Below, in pieces: positions 52,485 to 62,374 of a DNA stretch of 64,000 nt. Every line of letters starts with the position of its first letter. The stretch's first letter is position 1. The stretch spans positions 3,866,501 to 3,930,500 of the forward strand of contig OX335651.1 in NCBI GenBank assembly GCA_946894095.1, written 5' to 3'. The notes beneath the pieces were generated by a model. It searched no databases. It was given only the letters and a program-made list of their open reading frames with translations, and was not told where the DNA came from. Made by a program: the position numbers and the translations under genes. This stretch comes from Incurvaria masculella (lineage: Eukaryota > Arthropoda > Insecta > Lepidoptera > Incurvariidae).

Positions 52485-54059
52485 CCTGGCATGGATATAG
52501 AACGATGTAATATAATATATGTGTCTATGACTGTAATCTTTTGCCCCTTTTTTATAACTAGACACGTATTTGCTAAAATAACACCTTATGTCTGATATTA
52601 GTCAAACACACCGCATTACCGAAGTAATTAAGATATTTAAACTGTCTCGAAACACATCATTTTTCATTGCTGCTTCGAAATTAATGCAAACAATAAATAC
52701 AAACACATGCAATTCTAACATCTAGAAAATTCTCTCCGGATTCCGTAACACGAAGTGAAGTGCAATTTCAATGAAAAGGTAATTTCCATTTCAGATAAAA
52801 GAAAAGGTCGCACAGTTATGGATTCGATACCGCGGTCTTCGGCAAGATGCCACTGGCATTTCCCCAGGCAACGGGCCGAGCCAGGTTAGCTGGATCAACA
52901 TTTTGCTTCAACATTATGTTGGGATGTTTGTTGGTCGAGTCAGCTAGACTGTGACCCTAATAACGCGCGGCCTTAGCACCGCGGCGAGTCAATGCGGGTG
53001 AGGATTAGGTTAGCTATCGACCGAAGATTAAAATCAACCCACCTTGTACCTGATGTATGTACGGTGCAGAAACATCCGAATTTACAAGTCATGGGGTGGA
53101 TTGGCATGGAAAGTTATCGAATTAAAAACGATTGATCTTTTTGAGCCAACAGACTTAATTAATATCAATAGGAAATTATTTCTTTATTTATTATATCTTA
53201 AAAATATTGCTTTGCCCATACGAATAATTTGTACATTGACAGATATCGTTTTTTGAATATATTTTTTTAAATAGATACATTTCTTTCAGAATTACATTAA
53301 AGATATAGAGTTGACGCATACTCAACCAGTAATATGAGAACATATTTGTTTCACAGTTATTCATTGAAAGTTTAATAAATGTCTCTCAAGATAGGGTGGG
53401 TTTAGTGATATATATATAGACCTGATTTAAATTTATTTTAGCTAAAGAAACATCTTGAATCATTGGATGCTCTACAAACAAGCCGGTCTGCAGAAGCGGA
53501 AGTAGCGAGTTTCAGTTATAAAATGGCTTCCCACCAATTTCCGGCGCTCTGACGAGGCCGTATCCGGCGAGCAGCTGCAGTCTTCCATAAAATATTATTA
53601 CAGCGTCTTTAGCCTTGAAAAGTATTATGTAAACATTGTATATTTATGATATTCAAATGGAAGGTTGGTCACTGTATGAAATATTAAAATACGAGTAGCT
53701 TTACATTATTTTTTAAATGGAATGTATATTTACAAACGAATTATGTATAATATTGACTGAATATTAACATAATTATTAGAATATGTTTGGTCCTGTGCTT
53801 CGTAAAGGATAGGATAATTCTATGAAGAAATTGGTTTTGGTGTTGACAAGACCAATAACCAAAATTTTTGGAAAAATACTTTAATTTTACCGCCCTACAG
53901 AAATTACCACTCACCATAAGGATACAATAAGAAAAACAATAGATACAACTTAACGAATGTGCTATCGGGCTTTCAATAACAAGGTCTAATAATAAAATAA
54001 GTTTAAATGTTTACCCCGTTGCTGTAAATAACTATATTTATTTGCATACTTACGGTTTG
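52485..54059. other. no gene recognised
   Basis: AT-rich with short GC-richer pieces at 52800-53040 and 53480-53590. No splice-bounded frame recognised. Confidence 0.35.
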
Positions 54060-54230
54060 ATGGTGCGGCGCGGTCTTTCTGGGCCAGCGAGCATGGAAAG
54101 ACAGGAGTAGCAATTGAAACTCAGTGGCATGGAGACGGAACAGCCACTTTACATAAAATGGCGGCAGCACCGGCGAGTGAGCTCGCTAACGAATTAGTCT
54201 ACCCCTGTTATTTTCTGAGGTCAGCAAAAT
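54060..54230. repeat. dispersed repeat X, inverted copy
   Basis: GCCAGCGAGCATGGAAAGAC, AGGAGTAGCAATTGAAACTC, GAGCTCGCTAACGAATTAGT. Confidence 0.5.
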
Positions 54231-54308
54231 GATTTTTTCTGAGCCTACGACACGGAAGAACAGGCAAGAGCTTCACCGGACGCTTTTTTTATGCAACCTG
54301 ACATTGTT

Positions 54309-54440
54309 GGGTAATACCACACAACTAACGTTATGATATTAGCCTAATACACCATATTCCCGAACTAATTAGGTGTCATGCCGGGAACTTCCCATTATGA
54401 GCACGGCTACAATGAACTGGATGGCAACCACGGACATGCA
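54309..54440 (-). mobile_element. SINE tail fragment
   Basis: Minus strand: CCGTGGTTGCCATCCAGTTC, ATTGTAGCCGTGCTCATAAT, CATGACACCTAATTAG, TTAGGCTAATATCATAACG, TTGTGTGGTATTAC. Confidence 0.65.
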
Positions 54441-54449
54441 TGCATGCGT

Positions 54450-54645
54450 GTAACGAACATTCTGTGTTGTGCGTCCCGAATTCGTAAGCGAACTAACTAC
54501 AACTAGAACTTTTTCACTGACTCGTGGCTACGATGCCGCCATACGAATGAATTTGTATCGCCACTCCTGTCTTTTTATGCTCGCTGTTCTGGACCAACAT
54601 GTTTCGCCTCCCTCGCCGCAGGCGTCATCAGGGCCGCTTAAGTCG
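54450..54645. repeat. dispersed repeat X, copy
   Basis: CGAACATTCTGTGTTGTGCG, CTCGTGGCTACGATGCCGCC, CTCCTGTCTTTTTATGCTCG, then GCGTCATCAGGGCCGCTTAA. Confidence 0.55.
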
Positions 54646-54728
54646 AGCTTGGTGAAACATGTCAGCCCAGAGCGACATACATCGCGCACTGTCTAACCGT
54701 AAGTTTGTAAATAAAAACAATCTCTCAG

Positions 54729-55036
54729 GCTGAGATAAATAGTCGTAACAGAAACTAAGACTAACGAAAAGTAGTACTTTGTGACGTCAATTTGCATTAT
54801 TTTGAGATTTTGTCGATACAAAAAGTGCCAAAGTGACGTCACAAAGTACTACTTTCCGTTAGTCTTAGGCTAAGATAAATAGTCGTAACAGAAACTAAGA
54901 CTAACGAAAAGTAGTCCTTAGTGACGTCAATTTGCATTATTTTGAGATTTTGTCGATACAAAATGTGTCAAAGTGACGTCGCAAAGTACTACTTTCCGTT
55001 AGTCTTAGTTTCTGTTACGACTATTTATCTCAGCCA
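54729..55036. mobile_element. palindromic MITE P, tandem dimer sharing a middle terminus
   Basis: GGCTGAGATAAATAGTCGTA starts at 54729. The centre TTTGCATTATTTTGAGATTT occurs at about 54790 and again at about 54930, and the element closes with ACGACTATTTATCTCAGCC. So the order is arm-centre-arm-centre-arm. Four TGACGTC sites (one mutated). Single copy at 44009-44174. Confidence 0.85.
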
Positions 55037-55489
55037 TAGTGTGGTGGTATTTAGACGTGGTATTCGATCTAAGAAAGAGCTCGGTAATAGTAGTCACAGT
55101 TTTTAGTATCTGTTATTTATTGATCATCCATAGACTGCACTCGAATTGGTCATAATGTATCATTTGGAAGAAACTATGCTAGGCTGAAAAACAAATTCTG
55201 TCACAGATTTGTAGCATTGGAACTGACTAAACATTTTTAAAACAAAAATTCATCTCAACTTTAGGGCTGATTTTTCAATAGTCTGATAAACAGCCAGATT
55301 ACTATTAGACGGATTTAACCTTTTGCTTATCCATCCGATATAGTAAGTACATACGTTTATTTGTAAAATTATACTCAAATCATTGTAATAGAAGATATAA
55401 TTCTCTGGCAATTACTATACATCTTTTGACAAACGTGAATTTGAACTTGTTTGAGTTTGAGTCGTCTGTTGCGTAAGAACGCGGCGGAT
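55037..55489. other. nothing recognised
   Basis: AT-rich. Confidence 0.4.
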
Positions 55490-55615
55490 GCCTCCTTGAC
55501 AACGGGCTGAATGTTTGGCTCGAAACGTCGGAGAATGTCCTGCCGCGTGAAAAGGCGTAAAATTTTTCAAACATGTCTAACGACCGCTGTAATCTCAAGA
55601 GTATCGTGAATTTGT
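55490..55615 (+). repeat. dispersed repeat Y, copy 2
   Basis: GGCTCGAAACGTCGGAGAAT, GTCCTGCCGCGTGAAAAGGC, TTTCAAACATGTCTAACGAC, GCTGTAATCTCAAGAGTATC. Confidence 0.55.
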
Positions 55616-55929
55616 ACCATCAGTCCGATAAGTACCTACTATTGAAAAATCGGCCGTTAGAGAAAATGAAGTTAACGTTTTACATTGAATATTATCGCCT
55701 TGGCAACGAACTTTTGATTATTTATCTACCATATTTTTTAAATTGTTACAAATATAAACCAATTGATGGTAATTATTATTTAACATAATTTTCTGTAAGT
55801 TATCTAAGAAAATTGCTACGAGTAAATGACTTCAATGCAGACGTGCGGCGAAACCAATAAAATTATTCAGGCCGAATATATCGCTCCTCTGCTAGACAGC
55901 TCTCAAACAAATTGCAGGTACTCATGCTT

Positions 55930-56095
55930 TTAAAGTTTTATTCATCTAAGAACTACGAATATTTGATGTTGCACGTGCCGAATTCTCTTCGTTCGCTAAG
56001 ACTTTTTCCATTTTCTCTGCTGCGCCATACGAATGAGTTTCTATCGCTTTTCCCGTCATTCCTTGCTCGCTGGTGGGGGCAGTACATTGACACTG
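55930..56095. repeat. dispersed repeat X, copy
   Basis: GAATATTTGATGTTGCACGT, CTTTTTCCATTTTCTCTGCT, GCCATACGAATGAG. Directly followed by a SINE. Confidence 0.5.
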
Positions 56096-56097
56096 TG

Positions 56098-56480
56098 AGC
56101 GGCTCGTAGCCTAGTGGCGCGGGGACTGGCCTAAAGTACCAGAGGCCTGGGTTCAATACCGACATGCACCACTGTCTTTCTCTTTCCGAGTTCGATAAGT
56201 GCATTTCGTCACGAATGCGAGCTGGGAATCCATGTAAAACTGTAGGTCCCCTTCTCCTACTAGGTGGTAGGGTTTAAGCCCGCCCGGGTTGGTACCATCC
56301 GCATTGGATGAAAAGATGGTCGAAGCGGCAATGAAAAAGTGTCCGAAATCCAGTTCAATGTAGCCATGCTCATAAAGAGAAGGTCCTGGCATGGCACCTA
56401 ATTCCTTCGGGAATGTGGTGTATCGGACTAATAACATAACGGTAGTTGTGTGGACTTAGTCATCCATGTCAGGTCGCATA
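56098..56480 (+). mobile_element. SINE, tRNA type, complete
   Basis: Head GAGCGGCTCGTAGCCTAGTG, GCGCGGGGACTGGCC, AGAGGCCTGGGTTCAATACC (A and B boxes); middle GATAAGTGCATTTCGTCACG; body TGTAGGTCCCCTTCTCC, GCCCGCCCGGGTTGGTACCA, GATGGTCGAAGCGGCAATG; tail GGTCCTGGCATGGCACCTAA and an A-run. Confidence 0.85.
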
Positions 56481-57713
56481 AAAAAAAACTACAAAGTTCC
56501 ATTTTACACACGCCCTCTCAATGTGTGCGCACACATTTCAGTTGCCCAAAAATAATTCCACGGTCTCAACTACGGTTAGGGGGCGAGATATGCGCTGCCG
56601 GAGCACGTTTTAATTCAAGAGAAATATTCAGGGATGTTACGGCGCGTTGGGCAAAAATGTTTTCTTCTCACCTCGCCGGAAAGTTAATTAGAGGTGCGCC
56701 GCGGACCGCGGGGGTAGAAGCAGCTGCCTGTGCCGACGAAATGGGCCCTGCGGTGTTTTCAGAGTGTGGCGAGTGAGTGGTTAATGTGCAAACCGTGGAG
56801 TAGCGTGTGATGTGTAGTTTTTGACTACATCTAATAATATTATCTAAATCGAAGTGAGCGGAAGTGTCGTGCCACGACCAAATCGATGCAATTCTTCGTA
56901 AAGGTCTGATACGTAGCGCCCGTAATCGTAGAGCATGGATGAAAATATTTATGTCTGTAGATGAAGCGAAAGAGGCGTGCTGTGATCTTACCGTATGGCG
57001 CTCTATCATCTCTGCCTACCCCTCCGGGAAAGCAGCGTGAAGGTATGTATGTATAGTAATAATTAATAAGGTATCGGCCAGTGAAACTCAAAAATTCATA
57101 CGTATTTGTAATTAAATTTTAAACCTCACGAATCTAAACACAAAACTTCATGGTCGGACTGAAAAATAACAATAATTTTAGTTTTAGTAACAATACTATT
57201 GTAAATAGAAGTTTTAATTTAAAATTTTACAAGGCTTTATTTCTTAAGGAAAGTTTTAATAAATCATTCAAGACGATAATGAGTTGATCCACTGCACGGA
57301 ACTTTATCACCTCATTATCATCTTTAAGACCACTTTTTTTTGGAGTAAATAGACTATAATTTTGTAAATCGAATAAGTTATTCGTTGCGGAGAAACTTTA
57401 CATTTTTACTCATTTTAATAAGTGCGGTTATTAATTAACATTAATATTTTTCATATTTATTTTAGTAGTGTGACCTCAGTGTACACATCTAAAAGACTTT
57501 TCAGTGTTCGTTTACATAAATACAGACTGACAGTTGCCTGCAGTGCTATAGTATTGTTAATTATTAATTTTCAAAAAATCACAGTGTCCATACATCGCCT
57601 AATATAATAATTATGTAGGGGAAAAAACAGTATTTTCTAGGAACATTATTTCGACCCTTTTTAGAATTGTAACGACGCAAGTAAATATTGAAATTGCGCA
57701 GGTCTATTTCTGG
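56481..57713. other. no gene recognised; GC-rich part at about 56530-57010
   Basis: Overlapping open frames on both strands in the GC-rich part give no known protein, and no clear splice-bounded exon was found. It may be a promoter or first-exon region. Confidence 0.3.
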
Positions 57714-57902
57714 AATTCAGTAATCAGGAATTCGGAATCCTGAGTCTAGAAAATAGCAATTTTCAAAGCGAGTTTTTCGACGGGAAACCTTGATTAATTA
57801 AAAAACTATGCTCCGAAAATTTTTTGTCAAGAAATTCGCTTTAAGAACAGCTACAAAAGCGGTTTTCTAGACTCAGGATTCCTGATTCCTGATTACTGAA
57901 TG
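57714..57902. mobile_element. foldback element with about 38-bp inverted ends
   Basis: ATTCAGTAATCAGGAATTCG and CTGAGTCTAGAAA on the left; TTTCTAGACTCAGGATTCCT and GATTACTGAAT on the right; 189 bp. Interior GGGAAACCTTGATTAATTAA and TTTTTTGTCAAGAAATTCG are also found in altered form at 30150-30230. Confidence 0.75.
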
Positions 57903-58182
57903 CCGGGAATAGACGTGCTCGGCTTATACCTAGACCTGTAGGTACTTCATTTTGCACTTTGATATTAGCAAGTGCGGCAGGAGGAGGTATAGGGGGTGGG
58001 GGAGCGAACACGTCGGGGTGTTGCCTACAAACTGGGGCTGTCACATACTCGCGCCTTAATGGAGTTGGTACGTGTGCATAGTTTCCATCGAATGAGTAAT
58101 AATATACCTGTACTAGTCCTGTATCTGTGCCCTGTAATCATAAAAGGGTTTATGCGAATGAAAATTAAATAAGTCGTGTGAA
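57903..58182. other. short unassigned stretch
   Basis: Moderate GC, no recognised feature. Confidence 0.3.
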
Positions 58183-58359
58183 AGGTGTCCGAGTGGCTCA
58201 CAGCATAGGGCGTGGGGCCTCGCCTCTCTTTCGACGGGTCGTGGTTGTAATCACGACTCGCGAGCACCACATTATTTCTCTTTCTGAGTTGGATAAGTGC
58301 ATTGCGTCACGAATGCGGGCTGCTCCATGTTATCTAATCCATTTAAAACTGTACACTGA

Positions 58360-58501
58360 CCTGTTACTAATAAACCCAGATCGTCATCTGAATAGTTATA
58401 CAATGTTTTGTCCTTTGCATTGCATGCAGATTCGAATTCGAGAGAAAGGTAAAAAATAATTATAACTATTAAGACGACGATCTGGGTTTATTAGTAACAG
58501 G
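58360..58501. mobile_element. MITE with perfect 26-bp inverted ends
   Basis: CCTGTTACTAATAAACCCAG plus ATCGTC at 58360-58385 and its exact complement at 58476-58501; 142 bp; no coding. Inserted in the SINE. Confidence 0.85.
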
Positions 58502-58588
58502 TGTGTTGTTTGTTATCATCCACAGGAAATGATTCAGTGGTAAAATTATAGCATTTGATAAAAAATGGTCAAAGCTGCAATTAAGGAT

Positions 58589-58980
58589 TGCCCGGCAGTG
58601 CGATTACGCAAAATTTGAGGATGGTGCCGCGGTACGTGTAGGTGCGCCCCCGTCATTTCTAAAGCGCGATTACGAAGCCGTTTTTCATCCACCTACATCC
58701 AGCACGGACCAATCTGTGTCGACAATAGGTCAACTTTTGAGGTACTTGACTAGACGAGCAGACGAAATAGGCGTTTACCTCCCCGCATTTGACAGTTCTT
58801 TGCCGTTTCGTAATACCGATTCGACGCGAAATGTATGGAGTTGACCTAATTGCTGCGGGTAGCGCTGAGTGCCGCACCATTTGTGAATGCATCGATTTCG
58901 TAATCGCAAAAGCTGTCATATTGCTGTAAGTACAGCAACCTACACCCAATTATGTGCTTCGTAATTGCACTGCGGGTTTT
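58589..58980. mobile_element. MITE of about 390 bp with imperfect 20-bp inverted ends
   Basis: CCCGGCAGTGCGATTACGCA on the left and CTTCGTAATTGCACTGCGGG on the right. The interior is fairly GC-rich with GATTACGAA/TTCGTAAT motifs repeated. Inserted in the same SINE. Confidence 0.7.
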
Positions 58981-59347
58981 CCGTCCAGCTTAATATAGAC
59001 GTGCTCATTCTCCTACCCTCCTAGCATGGCACCTAGGTTTCTTGTTAATGCGGTGTGTCGGGCTAATGAACCGAAAAATCTTGGTCTCACATAAATTCAC
59101 CTGACGCAGAAATCGACCTAGTTGTTACCTTCGGATTAAATTGCGATGATCAATGCCAGGAGGAGTTGTCTGTTATATTCACGTATTCACAATTTGGTGT
59201 TGGGTTAGATATCGAGCGGGCTAGCTAGGTTAGGGCGTGATGTAGCTAGATGGTTTATCTCATAGTGTATCTGGCGTGTGGTACTAATATTACAGGTTCG
59301 AGTCCAGCTATAGATGAATGGACACATAGACAATGGTTTTCCTTATT

Positions 59348-59480
59348 TTTAACCGACTTCGAATTCGACTGTATTTTTTTTATGTTTTTTACCTCAGAAC
59401 TTGCGCCTGGGTAAACCGATTTTGATAATTATTGCTTTATTTGAAAGCTGGTGCTTCCCGTGTGGTGCCATTTTTTTAAC
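59348..59480 (+). repeat. common lepidopteran repeat (ACCGACTTCGAA type)
   Basis: TTTTTAACCGACTTCGAATT, CGACTGTATTTTTTTTATG, GTAAACCGATTTTGATAATT, TTTGAAAGCTGGTGCTTCCC. Compare 18357-18416. Confidence 0.6.
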
Positions 59481-59671
59481 CTGATAACAATGCAAATGTG
59501 ACAGCAAATAAATTAAAATTGTGGTTATTATTCTGGAAATATAAATAAAACTTAAAGCTGAAAATAAAAAATAAAAATAAAGCTTATTTAATTAACGATC
59601 TATAGTTGATATCTGAGTGGACGAAGAATCCTGATGATGTCCACAGCGTGGTGGACGAAACGTATTCCGGG

Positions 59672-60204
59672 AGGTCACGACATTTTTGGTCACGATAAGG
59701 TAAATGGCTGAATCTGGGTTCTCGTGTTAGAGACCAACCCTATGATGCTAAATATGTCGGTCTGCCTGCGCCAAGTGGTTGCGTTATCTAGATTGGCTAT
59801 ATAAAATAGATGCTGGTATGTACCTCCTTATGAATATAATGATTGTCTGGAAACATTGATACCTAATAATTATACAACAATAACCAGTCGGTTTTTTTTA
59901 TTAAATACTTAAATATACCTAAAGTTTTATCTGTAACCTAAATCACCTATAACTAAGAAATTCAACCAAAGATTTATTTCGTTTTTTTATTGCTAAGTAA
60001 GTGTGTACTGATAATTTCATGCTTCGTCATTTGCATCCATTTACCTTATCATATACATTTTTAGTCACCGTAACTACTTTTTCAGTCGCCTTATCTAACA
60101 CAACCACTTGGAACAGGCAGACTGACACATTTAGATTCAGAGGGTTGGTCTTTATACCATGAACCCAGTTTCAGCCATTTACGTTGTTGCGACCTCCTAG
60201 TCTA
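59672..60204. mobile_element. foldback element F, copy 2 (inverted relative to copy 1)
   Basis: Left GGTCACGAC, GGTAAATGGCTGAATCTGGG, GACCAACCCTATGATGC, AGTGGTTGCGTTATC; right CAACCACTTGGAACAGGCAG, GGTTGGTCTTTATACCATGA, CCATTTACGTTGTTGCGACC. Interior AT-rich and alignable to copy 1 (27644-28150) when reversed. Confidence 0.8.
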
Positions 60205-60880
60205 AAATAAGTAAGCTGAACACCGTTTATCCGTAAACGTAAAATAAATTAAGAACCAATATTTAATCCTGATAAATATATATGTTTTTCTGAGTAAACA
60301 TATTAAAAATAGGGATATGTTTTATCACCCTGGTAATGAAACTACTGAAAATGTATTTTTCTCTTCTCATCAAAAGTTAATGTATTTTAACGGTAGCATT
60401 ATCATAAAATGCTAAATATATTTTAGCTTTTTATTCAAACTAAGGTAACGAAAATATATCAAACCATTAACGATAATTTGCAGCGATAAAGCTCTTATTT
60501 GAATTGAAAATAACGCGCAAGTTGGTTGCGGCGTTTATTACCTTGGAATAAATTTCGACTATGAATAAGTTAGTGGAGACGCCACTGTTTGCCATGTCTA
60601 TGCCACATTTATATTGGAAAGTTTAAGTGCTTACGATACGGTCAAATATAACTTTAATACATTCATTATTGCTCAAAGCGAAAGTATAGCCTTCAAATCC
60701 TGTTCACAATACGGTTGAACCTATATATACTTATATAAATATTATATTCAAAATATAATTATATTTATTTTACAAGGTAACGTAAAACAAAAAAAAATAT
60801 TTTACAAAAACGATTTGATTACGATTTTATATAAATGCACCTTTTATATATTGATGACATAACATATTTCACCATTTTAA
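60205..60880. other. AT-rich, nothing recognised
   Basis: No repeat or gene identified. Confidence 0.4.
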
Positions 60881-61297
60881 CCCTTTGAGGCTGGCCGTGG
60901 TTCGGATTCCACGTTAAACTGTAGGTCCCCTTCCTTACTTACCGGGTGGCAGGGTTAATCCGGCCCGGGTTGGTACCATCGCATTGAATGTACAATGGTC
61001 GAAGCGGCAATGAAAATTGTCCGTGATTTCAATCTAGTTAAATGTATGATACTTTTGAGATTACCGCGGTCGTTAAACATGTTTGAAAAATGTTACGGTT
61101 TTTCACGCGGCGGGAGGAGATGTTCTCCGAGAATGTCACCACCTGTCGCGTGAAAAGCCGTAACATTTTTTAGAAGATAGCCGAGCAATATAAGAAAGGT
61201 CGTGCATGGCACCTAGTCAGCATGTGGTGCGTTAGGTTCATGTCTGACGGTCATTTTGGTATTAACCATTCATATCCAGTTACATACAACAATACAA
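60881..61297 (+). mobile_element. SINE, 5S type, head truncated, interrupted by repeat Y
   Basis: CTTTGAGGCTGGCCGTGGTT, TGTAGGTCCCCTTCCTTACT, GCCCGGGTTGGTACCATCGC, GGTCGAAGCGGCAATG, GTTAAATGTA, then repeat Y (61049-61175), then GCATGGCACCTAGTCAGCAT and TTAACCATTCATATCCAGTT. Confidence 0.75.
61049..61175. repeat. dispersed repeat Y, copy 3, hairpin form, inside a SINE
   Basis: GATACTTTTGAGATTACCGC, GGTCGTTAAACATGTTTG, then arms AAAAATGTTACGG-TTTTTCACGCG (61086-61109) and the complement (61147-61170). Insertion into a SINE shows this repeat is or was mobile. Confidence 0.65.
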
Positions 61298-61366
61298 TTA
61301 ATTGTCATGATATTAGCACATCACACCGCTTGCCAGATGTAATTTATTTTAATTTTTTTATTTTTT

Positions 61367-61770
61367 TATGCGACCTGACATGGATGGCTAATACCACACA
61401 ACTACCGTTATGATATTAGCCCAATACACCACATTCCCGAAGGAATTAGGTGCCATGCCAGGACCTTCCCTTTATGAGCACGGCTACATTGAACTGGATG
61501 GAAAACACGGACAATTTTTCATTGCCGCTTCGACCATCTTTTCATCCAATGCGATGGTACCATCCCGGGCGGGCTTAAACCCTACCACCTAGTAGGGGAA
61601 GGGGACCTACAGTTTTACATGGATTCCGAACCATGGAGCAGCTCGCATTCGTGACGAAATGCACTTATCGAACTCTGAAAGAGAAAGACAGTGGTGCAAG
61701 TTGGTATTGAACCCGGGCCTCTGGTACGCTAGGCCGGTCCCCGCGCCACTAGGCTACGAGCCGCTCATAT
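61367..61770 (-). mobile_element. SINE, tRNA type, complete
   Basis: Minus strand: GAGCGGCTCGTAGCCTAGTG, GCGCGGGGACCGGCC, AGAGGCCCGGGTTCAATACC, GATAAGTGCATTTCGTCACG, GTTCGGAATCCATGTAAAAC, GCCCGCCCGGGATGGTACCA, GATGGTCGAAGCGGCAATGA, GGTCCTGGCATGGCACCTAA. Opposite in orientation to the near-identical copy at 56098-56480. Confidence 0.85.
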
Positions 61771-61823
61771 TATATACATCATTGATATATATCATATTAT
61801 ATCATTTATATGGGTGACTATAC

Positions 61824-62374
61824 TTAAGGTGGCCCAACCCGGCGGGCCTAACTCATTCGCGGGCACGGTACAAAACCGTGCTGTTGCGCTCTGGGACCTT
61901 CTCTGTTTTAAAAGAAAAAGACAGTCTCAGTGATGAGGAAGATGCAACATGTCCATAAAAAAGACAATGTGCATAGTGTATGATTTGGTAAGATTTACGA
62001 AAATTCTAATTTCAAAACGACTTATAGCTAAAAGTAAACGACGACCGCTGTAGTAAAAAATCTAACAAAAACCAAATAGATTATAAATCTTGATTAAATA
62101 AGCTATGTCTGATGACTAATCTGTTTTAGAAATTCTTACTTTATCAATATGTAATCCACCTCCAAAGTTATTGAATAAAACGCGCGAATAATTCGAACTT
62201 TCGGACCTTATAACTTAGAAACCAAACACAATTTTAGAATGCCAATGGTCATCAGACATCTAGTTCGATCAAATAAAGCTATTTTGAGCAAAATTTTGGA
62301 TCTCTGACAAGAAATATGAGCGTGATCTTCTTTCCCTTTTTGTATGGGGAGATGAGCGGGATGGGCCACCTTAA
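61824..62374. mobile_element. TTAA-flanked MITE, family 1, copy 2
   Basis: TTAAGGTGGCCCAACCCGGC to GGGATGGGCCACCTTAA, 551 bp, same as 42543-43092 with few changes. Confidence 0.82.

Larger units (their letters stand above)
58183..59090 (+). mobile_element. SINE, tRNA type, split by two nested MITEs
   Basis: SINE parts: 58183-58359 (head GTGTCCGAGTGGCTCACAGC, GTCGTGGTTGTAATCACGAC; then GATAAGTGCATTGCGTCACG), 58502-58588 (GATAAAAAATGGTCAAAGCT, GCAATTAAGGATTG) and 58981-59090 (CCGTCCAGCTTAATATAGAC, TAGCATGGCACCTAGGTTTC). The pieces are in SINE order, so the two insertions came later. The head is tRNA-Ser/Leu-like (GTGTCCGAGTGG), unlike the GTAGCCTAGTGGCGCGGGG head of 56098. Confidence 0.7.

Noticed and set aside
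56103..56163. tRNA gene
   Set aside because: Same reason: A and B boxes belong to a complete SINE that has a second near-identical copy at 61367-61770.
56668..57009. 113-codon minus-strand ORF in a GC-rich stretch
   Set aside because: Overlapped by other open frames on both strands. No recognisable motif.
58183..58270. tRNA gene (Ser/Leu-like)
   Set aside because: It is the head of a SINE with a recognisable SINE body following. No proper acceptor stem closure was seen.
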